From an uncultured Bacteroidota bacterium (lineage in GTDB: Bacteria; Bacteroidota; Bacteroidia; Flavobacteriales; Flavobacteriaceae), in contig CABWYN010000005.1 of NCBI GenBank assembly GCA_902509675.1, positions 1 through 54,698 on the forward strand: a stretch of 54,698 nt of DNA. The letters run 5' to 3'. The position numbers and the translations under genes are program-made. Position 1 is the stretch's first letter. Every line of letters starts with the position of its first letter. Below the pieces are notes generated by a model. It was not told the origin of the DNA and searched no databases. It was given only the letters and a program-made list of their open reading frames with translations. Positions 28,255 through 36,063 of this stretch are shown piece by piece.

Positions 28255-29463
28255 ATGAAAAAAAAACGCGACTTTGATTTAATAATTTGGGGAGCTACTG
28301 GCTTCACCGGAAATTTGGTTTGTGATTACATAAATAAAAACTATAATGAAAGGGAATTAAGATGGGCAATTGCTGGTAGAAACGAAAAAAAAATATTAAA
28401 ACTTCAGCAGAAACTAAAAATTGACGATTCAAGGACGATAATAGCAGATAGTTCTGATAAAGATAGTCTTGTAAAGATGGTCAAAAAATCTAAAGTAGTG
28501 TGCACAACTGTTGGCCCCTATGCAAAATACGGAACAAACTTAGTTGAGGCCTGTATCGAAGGTGAAACAAATTACTGCGATATAACTGGTGAAACTCAAT
28601 GGATAAGACGAATTATTGATAGGTTTCATACAAAAGCGAAAGAAAAAAATATTAAAATAATTAATTCATGTGGGTTTGATTCAATACCCTCAGACATGGG
28701 AGTTTTTTACTCTCAAAAAATAATGTTAGAAAAAACAGGAAAATATGCTAGCACCATAAACATGAGAGTAGCGGGTGCTAAGGGTGGAATTAGTGGAGGA
28801 ACCTATAACAGCCTTTCAAATGTGCTAGAGGAAGCACTTATTGATAAAGAAGTACGAAAAACTTTAACAAACCCTTATGGTCTGAACCCTATTGATAAGC
28901 AATTTGGACCCGATAATTCTGATCTTAGAAAAGTGATTTTTGATACAGTATCAAAATCGTGGATTGCTCCATTTGTTATGGCTGGAATTAACACAAAAAT
29001 TGTAAGACGAAGTCATGCATTAATGGATTTTATGTACGGTAAAAACTTTGCTTACGATGAAGCGACATTGACTGGTAAAGGGATTGCTGGTCAAATAAGA
29101 GGATATATGAGTTTGATTCCAATCTTTTTAGCAACAAGAAAAAAAGGAAGCATTATAAAAAAAATAGTTGACTTTATTTTACCCAAGTCAGGTGAAGGCC
29201 CTTCTGAAAAAACGAGAATAAATGGATACTACAATCTTCGGTTCTATTTAACGGCGGATAAGATGACTTATGTTAGCAAGGTATTAGGAGATATGGATCC
29301 AGGATATGGGTCCACTTCAAAAATGTTGGCTGAGAGTGCAATATGTTTAGCTTTAGACGAAATTCCTGATACTTATGGGATATTGACCCCCTCGGTTGCA
29401 TTAGGAGACTCACTTTTGAAGAGGCTTGAAGAAAATGCAGGTTTGACTTTTATTTTTGATTAA
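28255..29463 (+). CDS. Saccharopine dehydrogenase-like / trans-acting enoyl reductase family protein
   Basis: N-terminal Rossmann motif IIWGATGFTGNLV followed by AIAGRNEKK and VVCTTVGPYAKYG, the pattern of the saccharopine dehydrogenase NADP-binding superfamily. The central HSCGFDSIPSDMG-type motif appears as NSCGFDSIPSDMG. At 402 residues it matches the trans-acting enoyl reductase branch that reduces unsaturated lipids, rather than true lysine-pathway enzymes. Substrate inferred only by family. Confidence 0.87.
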   Translation: MKKKRDFDLIIWGATGFTGNLVCDYINKNYNERELRWAIAGRNEKKILKLQQKLKIDDSRTIIADSSDKDSLVKMVKKSKVVCTTVGPYAKYGTNLVEACIEGETNYCDITGETQWIRRIIDRFHTKAKEKNIKIINSCGFDSIPSDMGVFYSQKIMLEKTGKYASTINMRVAGAKGGISGGTYNSLSNVLEEALIDKEVRKTLTNPYGLNPIDKQFGPDNSDLRKVIFDTVSKSWIAPFVMAGINTKIVRRSHALMDFMYGKNFAYDEATLTGKGIAGQIRGYMSLIPIFLATRKKGSIIKKIVDFILPKSGEGPSEKTRINGYYNLRFYLTADKMTYVSKVLGDMDPGYGSTSKMLAESAICLALDEIPDTYGILTPSVALGDSLLKRLEENAGLTFIFD

Positions 29464-29498
29464 CTACAAGTCATAAAAGAATAAAATTAGAATTCTCA

Positions 29499-29948
29499 TT
29501 ACAGAACTTTCTTTAAAAAAATATTCTTATTTAGTTTTTGGTTTTTTTCTTTGAGAAAAAGAACTTCATCCTCTAAAGCCCATTTGTTATTTTCTGATCC
29601 CATATTTATTTTCTTGTTTAGGGTATCGTCAATTACTATTTCGTTGTCTTCTATAAACCACTTAATCTCTTCTTGCTCCTCATAATCTAAAAAATCTACA
29701 GTAATTAATGCCGTATTATTTTCTTTAAATAGCACATAAATATCCGCTGAGTCGATAATATCTTCAGCAAACCCCGAGGCCAACTCAACTGCCATTTTCT
29801 CTAGCATATCAAGATTTTTAACTTCTTCCTTTAAAAGCTGCTTCACCTTTACCTTTACCTCCCACTTACCAATTATATCTGATTTAGAAATTTTATTTTG
29901 GGAAAACGAAAGTGAAAAAATTAATAAAAAGAAATAAACAATTTTCAT
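29499..29948 (-). CDS. Exported lipocalin-like small protein
   Basis: A 149-residue protein with signal peptide (MKIVYFFLLIFSLSFSQ). The mature start SDIIGKWEVKVKVK and the later TALITVDFLDYEEQEEIKW resemble the one-strand-pair pattern of lipocalin-like domains in flavobacteria. Lys/Glu-rich. No catalytic motif. Function unknown. Confidence 0.75.
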   Translation of the reverse strand: MKIVYFFLLIFSLSFSQNKISKSDIIGKWEVKVKVKQLLKEEVKNLDMLEKMAVELASGFAEDIIDSADIYVLFKENNTALITVDFLDYEEQEEIKWFIEDNEIVIDDTLNKKINMGSENNKWALEDEVLFLKEKNQKLNKNIFLKKVL

Positions 29949-30054
29949 ACAGCAAATTTTAGATTAGAGTAAACCTACTTTATTAATATTTTATAATTGT
30001 TAAAAAAAATTTAATCTTTAGTTAAAAGAAAGATGGTTTTTTAGAAGAAGTAAT

Positions 30055-30831
30055 TTAAAATTTTAAGTGTCTAACCGTGTCGGTATTATCATATTTAATT
30101 ATTTCTCTTAAAGAAGCAATTCCCAGCTCTAAATGATTCTTATCATGTAACTTGGAGTTCTTATCATCTTCTTTGTTTGTTTTTATTCCGTCTGGTATCA
30201 TTGGTTGATCCGTTACCAAAAGTAATGCACCGGTGGGAATTCTGTTATGAAACCCAACAGAGAATAAAGTTGCGGTTTCCATGTCAATTGAATAGGCTCT
30301 GACTTTTTTTAGATACTTTTTAAACTTAATGTCAAACTCCCAAACCCTTCTATTTGTTGTAAAAATAGTGCCGGTCCAATAGTCTGTTTTATTATACTTT
30401 AAAGCTGAAGAAATTGCCCTTTGTAATGAAAAGGAGGGCATAGCTGGAACTTCGATTGGAAAATAATCATTTGATGTTCCTTCTCCTCTGATTGCGCCAA
30501 TTGGTAATATATAATCTCCAATTTGGATTCGTTTTTTTAAAGCACCGCATTTACCTAGAAACAATACTGCCTTAGGCATTATTGCTGTTAACAAATCCAT
30601 AACTGTTGCAGCATTTGGACTTCCCATACCAAAGTTTATAATTGTGATATTATTATGTGTTGAAGAAGGCATGTTTTTATCCTTTCCGTCAACACTAACT
30701 CCATTTAATGATGCAAATTCGTCAACATATTTTTGGAAATTAGTTAAAAGAATGTATTCCCCAAAAGAAGTAATTTTTACTCCTGTATATCTTGTGATCC
30801 AATCTTTTACTATTTCTTTCTTAGTTTTCAT
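30055..30831 (-). CDS. amn: AMP nucleosidase
   Basis: Nucleoside phosphorylase-fold enzyme of the short Bacteroidota AMP nucleosidase type (258 residues), splitting AMP to adenine and ribose 5-phosphate. Motifs are ITIINFGMGSPNAATVMDLL, FLGKCGALK, IRGEGTSNDYFP and the substrate-binding SIDMETATLF. Lacks the N-terminal regulatory domain of the enterobacterial enzyme, as is normal in this phylum. MTA/SAH nucleosidase is less likely given LVTDQPMIPDGIK. Confidence 0.92.
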   Translation of the reverse strand: MKTKKEIVKDWITRYTGVKITSFGEYILLTNFQKYVDEFASLNGVSVDGKDKNMPSSTHNNITIINFGMGSPNAATVMDLLTAIMPKAVLFLGKCGALKKRIQIGDYILPIGAIRGEGTSNDYFPIEVPAMPSFSLQRAISSALKYNKTDYWTGTIFTTNRRVWEFDIKFKKYLKKVRAYSIDMETATLFSVGFHNRIPTGALLLVTDQPMIPDGIKTNKEDDKNSKLHDKNHLELGIASLREIIKYDNTDTVRHLKF

Positions 30832-30854
30832 ATTTTACAAAGGTAGTTAATAAA

Positions 30855-30882
30855 AAAAAACCCCGAAAATCGGGGTTTTTTA
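30855..30882 (-). terminator. Rho-independent terminator
   Basis: CCCCG-AAAAT-CGGGG stem with flanking A/T tracts just downstream of the minus-strand NTF2-like gene. Confidence 0.9.
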
Positions 30883-30898
30883 TTTTACAAAAACAAAA

Positions 30899-31399
30899 TT
30901 AATCTTGTTGTGGAATTCCTTGTGAATTAGTTCTTGGAGACCAATGAGAATGCATTACTTTCCATTCTCCATTTTCGTTTACCCATGTTTGAGATGCTCT
31001 GGTTGCATAAGCAACATTCTGCTCACCATCTGCAAAATTAATGAGGCCATCTGCATCAAATGTGATTACCGCTGTATTCATATCTGAAGACATGGAAACT
31101 TTGTGGTTTGACATTTCAAATGTGCCAAATTCCCAACCTCTTTCAGTATTTGAAACTTGTTGCTCATTCTGGGCAGTCAAAGCTGATCCATTTGAATTAT
31201 AGATTGTGGTTCCTAATTCGGATGAAATCCATTTACTAGCCGTATCCCAATCTTGTGAGATGTAGGCTTGCTGGTAATCGTTAGACATTGAAATTAAGTC
31301 TGCTGCTACTTGATCTGTATCAACTTTTTCTGTAGTAACATTTGAGTCGTTACAAGAAAAACTTAGACATAAAGCAAGTAAAAAAATTAGTTTTTTCAT
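30899..31399 (-). CDS. NTF2-like (DUF4440-type) lipoprotein
   Basis: Lipobox LCLSFSC-NDS, then a 140-residue NTF2-like fold with helix NDYQQAYISQDWDTASKWIS and C-terminal strand pair SQTWVNENGEWKVMHSHWSPR. The WVNENGEWKV...HWS ending is typical of DUF4440 proteins. Own terminator downstream. Second of three NTF2-like lipoproteins in the window. Confidence 0.85.
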   Translation of the reverse strand: MKKLIFLLALCLSFSCNDSNVTTEKVDTDQVAADLISMSNDYQQAYISQDWDTASKWISSELGTTIYNSNGSALTAQNEQQVSNTERGWEFGTFEMSNHKVSMSSDMNTAVITFDADGLINFADGEQNVAYATRASQTWVNENGEWKVMHSHWSPRTNSQGIPQQD

Positions 31400-31464
31400 A
31401 GTTATATTATTTAATGTGTTTTTATAACCGAAAAAAAAGAGAAATATTGCCGTGGGTGTGAAGT

Positions 31465-31929
31465 TTATTTTGAATCTGAAGAGTTGTCTTTTTTGACAGA
31501 ATTCCTGCTGATTACAAATTCTAAAATAAACAGTAGTATAATAATTGATCCGTTGGCAACAGCAAGCTCAGCTAAACTGGTGTTATTATTTGAAAGTGCA
31601 TTAATTGCCGAGACGCCTATTACAACAAAAAAATAAGTCATTTCTTTCACCTTGATCGTTTCTGTTCTAAATCTTAAAATAGCAAAAATGGCAAATAACC
31701 CTAAAGCAAATCCCAAATCTAACTTTACATTGCTAAGCAAAAAACATAATAAAAAAGTAATTAATCCGGCAGAATTGTATGTGAAGAAAAATTCATTAAG
31801 CGCTTTTTTGCCAGAATTATTAAATCGCAAGTAAATAAATTTTGAGATTATTATTACAACAAAAATATTTAGTAACAGATTGATGACTAAATTGGATAAA
31901 TCTTGATTATTAGCAAAAATTAATTCCAT
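31465..31929 (-). CDS. DUF4956 membrane protein
   Basis: The ATG at 31929 (MELIFANNQDLSN) is favoured over an upstream start. Four predicted TM helices with the family core ALGLFAIFAILRFRTETIKVKEMTYFF, here broken as FALGLFAIFAILRFRTETI and VKEMTYFFVVIG. DUF4956 proteins are inner-membrane proteins often found near polyphosphate-VTC or CotH genes, neither of which is seen here. Function unknown. Confidence 0.85.
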   Translation of the reverse strand: MELIFANNQDLSNLVINLLLNIFVVIIISKFIYLRFNNSGKKALNEFFFTYNSAGLITFLLCFLLSNVKLDLGFALGLFAIFAILRFRTETIKVKEMTYFFVVIGVSAINALSNNNTSLAELAVANGSIIILLFILEFVISRNSVKKDNSSDSK

Positions 31930-32078
31930 TATTTTTATTTTACACGACGCAATTACGATAAAATTAATCATTATTCCAAACAGACACCTTCAATAGTTAA
32001 CAAAGAGTTAGCTGTTTTAAAAGAGTTTTTTTAAATTGTATTACTGATTATTAATTCTAATAACTAAAGAAGACAATA

Positions 32079-32168
32079 ATGGAATGGTTTAAGGAGAACA
32101 GAAAATATTTTTATGCTGTGGTAGTTTGCTGGTTAATCTACAGGCTTGTTACCACTATGATTTACTAA
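32079..32168 (+). CDS. Candidate 29-residue single-TM protein
   Basis: ATG at 32079 opens MEWFKENRKYFYAVVVCWLI and ends RLVTTMIY. A charged amphipathic N-terminus precedes one TM stretch. A purine-rich AAAGAAGA lies just before the start. Alone on this strand between two minus-strand genes. Too short for firm support; similar in style to the 31-residue ORF at 34028. Confidence 0.45.
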   Translation: MEWFKENRKYFYAVVVCWLIYRLVTTMIY

Positions 32169-32170
32169 TT

Positions 32171-32491
32171 TTAATCAAGCATAAATTTAAGTGCCAATGA
32201 ACTCTTTGAAAATGAAATTTTTAATTCATTTTCCTTGTTATTGGATCTTTTGATTTTAAGGGAAAGGTGATTTGTATTTGAAAATTTATTAATAAGTTCA
32301 CTAACTGCCGTGCCCTCAAATAAAGTTTTTCTTCTTTGTTTTTTAAATACATTATTAATTACAAGCTTATAATTATTTTCAATTTTAAATTCTTCAAACG
32401 AAATATTTTTAAATTTTATATTCTCAGAATTACCGATATAAAAAAATAATGGTAGATGGAAGAAGAAAAAACAAAATAAAAATGACTTCAT
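32171..32491 (-). CDS. Small exported protein of unknown function
   Basis: A 106-residue ORF with a Phe-rich signal-like N-terminus (MKSFLFCFFFFHLPLFFYIG) and a basic, Asn/Lys-rich mature part. No family recognised. Divergent from the Kazal-repeat lipoprotein; the shared 90-bp gap holds a TATGCATGCATA palindrome. Confidence 0.55.
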   Translation of the reverse strand: MKSFLFCFFFFHLPLFFYIGNSENIKFKNISFEEFKIENNYKLVINNVFKKQRRKTLFEGTAVSELINKFSNTNHLSLKIKRSNNKENELKISFSKSSLALKFMLD

Positions 32492-32541
32492 ATTTTTGAA
32501 GGTACAAAATAATTTTAAATGTTAATTTTTGATTAAATAAA

Positions 32542-32553
32542 TATGCATGCATA
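32542..32553. promoter_or_regulatory. Palindrome TATGCATGCATA (candidate operator, copy 3)
   Basis: Perfect 12-bp palindrome, 29 bp upstream of the Kazal-repeat gene start. It is followed by GTATTTTTTGT as in copy 1; the central two bases differ from copies 1 and 2 (AT for GC). Confidence 0.55.
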
Positions 32554-32581
32554 GTATTTTTTGTATATTCAAAAAAAAAAA

Positions 32582-33934
32582 ATGAAAAAATACATCTATT
32601 TATTTTTATTATCACTTTTTGTTATTGCTTGTTCCGATTCTAACTCAAATCAACCTCTAGATAATTTATCTGTCTCTGAACACATTGATCTTATTAAGAG
32701 TCATGAAGATAAAATTGAAATTAGTTTTGAAGAGCTTCCTGAAATTTCAAAAAGCTATATCAATTCCCTTGAGAATAATATTTCAGCAGAAAGAATATAC
32801 CACGCTGAAGGTTTAGGTTATGAAGTCGAAATAAGAAGAGAGTCCAGATCCTTAATTTCTCTTTTAAATATGATATTTATATACTTTGATCAGGAAGGTG
32901 AAATTCTTTTTGACGATGAATTTGATGAAGATAATAACGGAGAATATGATGTATTTAACGAATGGGAGAATTTCATGTGTTTTGATGTTGAATTTCCTAT
33001 TTCTGTAAATATGCCTGATGGATCAGAACTTTCAATCTCTAACGAGGATGAATTATTAGACGCAATAGAAGCTTATTACGAAATGAGCGAAGAATATGAT
33101 GTAAGTCCTGAAATAAATTACCCTATAAACATAATATTTTATTCTGAAAATGAAAATGGTATAGACACAGCAGATGTGGTTTCCGTAGCAAATCACGAAG
33201 AGCTTTTAATGTATTTTGAATTGTGTGATGAAGGTTGGGATGATGATGCAGGAGAAAATTACTGGGCTCAAATCGATTGTGTTGATCTTGTTTACCCTAT
33301 CTCCATAATGAACCCTGATGACGAAATACTTTCTGTTAATAGCGAAGAAATATTAAATGAATATGTTGAACAATGGTACATAGATAATGAATGTAATAAT
33401 GATGAATGTGGTGGGTTTGAAATAGTCTTTCCTTTGACAGTTGAATATTATTCAGAAACTAATGATCAAATACAAATCGTTACAATTTACTCTGGTGAAG
33501 AATTATCAAATCTTATTGAAGAGTATTGTTCTGACGATGCCTGCCCAGCTTTTTATGAACCAGTATGTGGCTCTGATGGAATATCATATTCTAATTATTG
33601 TTATGCAGAATCAGCTGGAATATTTGATTATTCATATGGTGAATGTGATGGAGATGGCGGTGATGATGGATTAGAAACATGTGGAAATGTTGTTTTTCCT
33701 GTTTCCATAGAAGCCCCTGACGGTGAGCAGTTTACAGCTAGTAGCGAAGAGGAGGTTTATGGATTTATGGAAGAGTGGTATTCAAATAATTGCAATAGTA
33801 CAGAGTGTGATGCTGAATTTGAAATTATCTACCCAGTAACTATGGAATTTACATCTGGGAATCAGGTTGTTACAATGGTGGTAGAGTCAGAAGAAATGCT
33901 AGAGTCTTTAAATGAGCAGTTCTGCGGAGATTAA
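32582..33934 (+). CDS. Acidic lipoprotein with three repeat units and an inserted Kazal domain
   Basis: The ATG at 32582 gives signal MKKYIYLFLLSLFVIAC (Cys17 lipobox). Three homologous units of about 85-100 residues start at Cys133 (CFDVEFPISVNMPDG), Cys233 (CVDLVYPISIMNPDD) and Cys367 (CGNVVFPVSIEAPDG). Each unit has two related halves, the second reading INYPINIIFYS, FEIVFPLTVEYYS or FEIIYPVTMEFTS. Between units two and three sits a Kazal-type inhibitor domain (about 321-360; CPAFYEPVCGSDGISYSNYC). Extremely Asp/Glu-rich. The Kazal domain suggests binding of a serine protease at the cell surface; the role of the repeats is unknown. Confidence 0.88.
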   Translation: MKKYIYLFLLSLFVIACSDSNSNQPLDNLSVSEHIDLIKSHEDKIEISFEELPEISKSYINSLENNISAERIYHAEGLGYEVEIRRESRSLISLLNMIFIYFDQEGEILFDDEFDEDNNGEYDVFNEWENFMCFDVEFPISVNMPDGSELSISNEDELLDAIEAYYEMSEEYDVSPEINYPINIIFYSENENGIDTADVVSVANHEELLMYFELCDEGWDDDAGENYWAQIDCVDLVYPISIMNPDDEILSVNSEEILNEYVEQWYIDNECNNDECGGFEIVFPLTVEYYSETNDQIQIVTIYSGEELSNLIEEYCSDDACPAFYEPVCGSDGISYSNYCYAESAGIFDYSYGECDGDGGDDGLETCGNVVFPVSIEAPDGEQFTASSEEEVYGFMEEWYSNNCNSTECDAEFEIIYPVTMEFTSGNQVVTMVVESEEMLESLNEQFCGD

Positions 33935-33938
33935 AAAC

Positions 33939-33990
33939 ATAAACAGAAACAATATTAATACTGTTTCTGTTTATTTGATTTAGTTTTTTT
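33939..33990 (+). terminator. Rho-independent terminator
   Basis: Thirteen-bp perfect stem ATAAACAGAAACA / TGTTTCTGTTTAT around a 10-nt loop, followed by a T-rich run ending in seven Ts, right after the Kazal-repeat gene. Confidence 0.8.
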
Positions 33991-34027
33991 AAATTGTCGT
34001 AACTAACTATTTAATATCCAATTAATT

Positions 34028-34123
34028 ATGGGATACAAGAACGAGGTCCTTATGTACCTTTGGATGACGGTAATTATTTATGCAATTCTTTACACATTTT
34101 ATAAAAAATATATAAAGAAATAG
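34028..34123 (+). CDS. Candidate 31-residue single-TM protein
   Basis: Reads MGYKNEVLMYLWMTVIIYAI then LYTFYKKYIKK: one TM helix with a strongly positive C-terminus, a credible inner-membrane microprotein. It abuts the convergent gene at 34125 with 1 bp between them. No family recognised. Confidence 0.5.
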   Translation: MGYKNEVLMYLWMTVIIYAILYTFYKKYIKK

Positions 34124-34124
34124 A

Positions 34125-34505
34125 TTACATAGATCTAACAACAGGTACTCCAAGTATACCGCTTACGCAATATTCCATTGTTAATTCTACCAACTCACCA
34201 AACATTTTTTCTCTAGATTGGCCTAATTCCATATGAGCCTGGCAACCTTCGGGGCCTCGATATATTTCTGTTATTCCATAAAGCGTATTTCCAGTTTCAC
34301 CGCTGTTTGGATCAAGTGGATTATTAAACTCAGGGCTTTTAAGAACCGCATAACACAATACAACCGGCTCTAAATCCCCACCAATGTGATGTGTTTCTCT
34401 CATAAAACTCTGGTGAGTGTTCAGAAAGTTTTCCATTCTTTCTACTTGGTCATTAGGAACTTTAAAGGCTATGTGAAATCCGTAAGATTCTGTGGTAATT
34501 TTCAT
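34125..34505 (-). CDS. Small cytoplasmic protein of unknown function, possibly a ferredoxin-like fold
   Basis: ATG at 34505 (MKITTESYGFHIAFKVP) is preferred to a TTG three codons upstream. 126 residues, no signal. The TEIYRGPEGCQAHMELG segment resembles the TEVY-x-S-x-E-A-x-xAH pattern of antibiotic-biosynthesis-monooxygenase-like proteins, but the match is loose. Could be a small quinol monooxygenase-like or ligand-binding protein. Confidence 0.7.
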   Translation of the reverse strand: MKITTESYGFHIAFKVPNDQVERMENFLNTHQSFMRETHHIGGDLEPVVLCYAVLKSPEFNNPLDPNSGETGNTLYGITEIYRGPEGCQAHMELGQSREKMFGELVELTMEYCVSGILGVPVVRSM

Positions 34506-34601
34506 ATTTATCAAATTTAAAATTTAAGTAACTAATTTATAAAAATTAAGAAAACACTTGGCGAATTGTAACATTTTTGTTTCATTTAGAAAAATTATTG
34601 A

Positions 34602-36041
34602 TTGGAAAAATTTACAGATATAATTATAATAGGAGCTGGGCTATCAGGAATTGGGGCTGCGTGTCACCTGGAAAGAAAAAATCCTGAAAAATCCTATAGA
34701 ATCTTTGAGACCAGAAAAGAGATTGGGGGAACATGGAGCTTGTTTAAATATCCTGGGATAAGGTCTGACTCTGACATGTATACCTTTGGATTTTCTTTTA
34801 AAACCTGGGATAATCCCAAATCATTTGCGGACGCTCCAAGTATTTTAAGTTACCTTAAAGAAGCTGCAGAAGAATACAACGTCTTAGAAAAAATACAATA
34901 TCAAACGCAGGTCACCGATGTAAGTTTTAATTCTGACGAAAATCAATGGACAGTTTCAACTCTGTATAATGGAAAGGCTACTAAGTATTACAGTAATTTT
35001 TTGTTTTCGTGTACTGGATATTACAATTATAAAAAAGGTTTTACACCCGACTTTAAAGGGCTTAATGATTTTAAAGGAAAGATAATTCATCCTCAACATT
35101 GGCCAGAAAAACTGGATTATAAAAATAAAAAAGTAGTAGTTATAGGAAGCGGTGCAACAGCGGTAACAATCATCCCAAAAATGGCAGAACACACCGCTGA
35201 AATAACCATGTTACAAAGATCTCCGACCTATGTTGGTGCATTTCCAAATAATGATAAAACTGCACGGTTTTTAAAAAAATATTTGCCCAAATATCTTGCA
35301 CATAATTTGATAAGATTTAAAAATATTTTTGTTCAAATATTATTCTTTCAAGCCTGTAAAATATGGCCTAAAAAAATGAAAAAATGGCTTGTAAATGGTG
35401 CGCAAAAACAATTAGGTGATTTCTCTGCAAAACCTCATTTTGAGCCAAGCTACAATCCTTGGGATCAGAGATTTTGCGTTGCGCCTGACGGTGACTTATT
35501 TAGGTGCATAAGAAATGGTAAAGCAAACGTAATTACAAATGAAATTGAATGTTTTACCAAAAATGGAATTCGGCTAAAAAACAATTCTGAACTTCATGCT
35601 GATATTATAATTACGGCTACTGGTCTGGAACTACTAGCTTTTGGGGGAGCTAATATTATTGTCAACGGCAAAAAATATAATCCTTCAAATGCAGTCACGT
35701 ATAAAGGACTTATGCTAAGCGATTTACCAAACTGTATATTTTTTGCAGGTTATACCAACGCGTCATGGACATTGAAAAGTGATTTAACAAGTGAATATTC
35801 AAGTAGGTTATTTAAATTTATGGATAAGAATTATTTTAAATCTTTTGTTCCGTTGATCAAAAAAAATAAAATGAATATTTCTCCTCTATTGAATTTAAAC
35901 TCAAGCTACATTCACAGATCATCTCATTTATTTCCAAAACAGGGTTCAGAATTACCATGGAAATTATATCAAAACTATTTTCTAGATTATATAATGCTTA
36001 GGGTAAATAAAATTAATGATGATTCTTTAAAATTTAATTAA
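34602..36041 (+). CDS. Flavin-containing monooxygenase (FMO/Baeyer-Villiger type)
   Basis: TTG start, chosen because the FAD-binding motif IIIIGAGLSGIGAA begins at residue 7 and no ATG precedes it. The second dinucleotide (NADPH) motif is VVVIGSGATAVTI near residue 185. Other family parts are GGTWSLFKYPGIRSDSDMYT and FSCTGYYNYKKGF. A Baeyer-Villiger monooxygenase or an N-oxygenating FMO; the hallmark FxGxxxHxxxW appears approximately as FKGKIIHPQHWP. Substrate unknown. 479 residues, normal length. Confidence 0.93.
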   Translation: MEKFTDIIIIGAGLSGIGAACHLERKNPEKSYRIFETRKEIGGTWSLFKYPGIRSDSDMYTFGFSFKTWDNPKSFADAPSILSYLKEAAEEYNVLEKIQYQTQVTDVSFNSDENQWTVSTLYNGKATKYYSNFLFSCTGYYNYKKGFTPDFKGLNDFKGKIIHPQHWPEKLDYKNKKVVVIGSGATAVTIIPKMAEHTAEITMLQRSPTYVGAFPNNDKTARFLKKYLPKYLAHNLIRFKNIFVQILFFQACKIWPKKMKKWLVNGAQKQLGDFSAKPHFEPSYNPWDQRFCVAPDGDLFRCIRNGKANVITNEIECFTKNGIRLKNNSELHADIIITATGLELLAFGGANIIVNGKKYNPSNAVTYKGLMLSDLPNCIFFAGYTNASWTLKSDLTSEYSSRLFKFMDKNYFKSFVPLIKKNKMNISPLLNLNSSYIHRSSHLFPKQGSELPWKLYQNYFLDYIMLRVNKINDDSLKFN

Positions 36042-36063
36042 TAAATTTCTTAATATTAAGATT

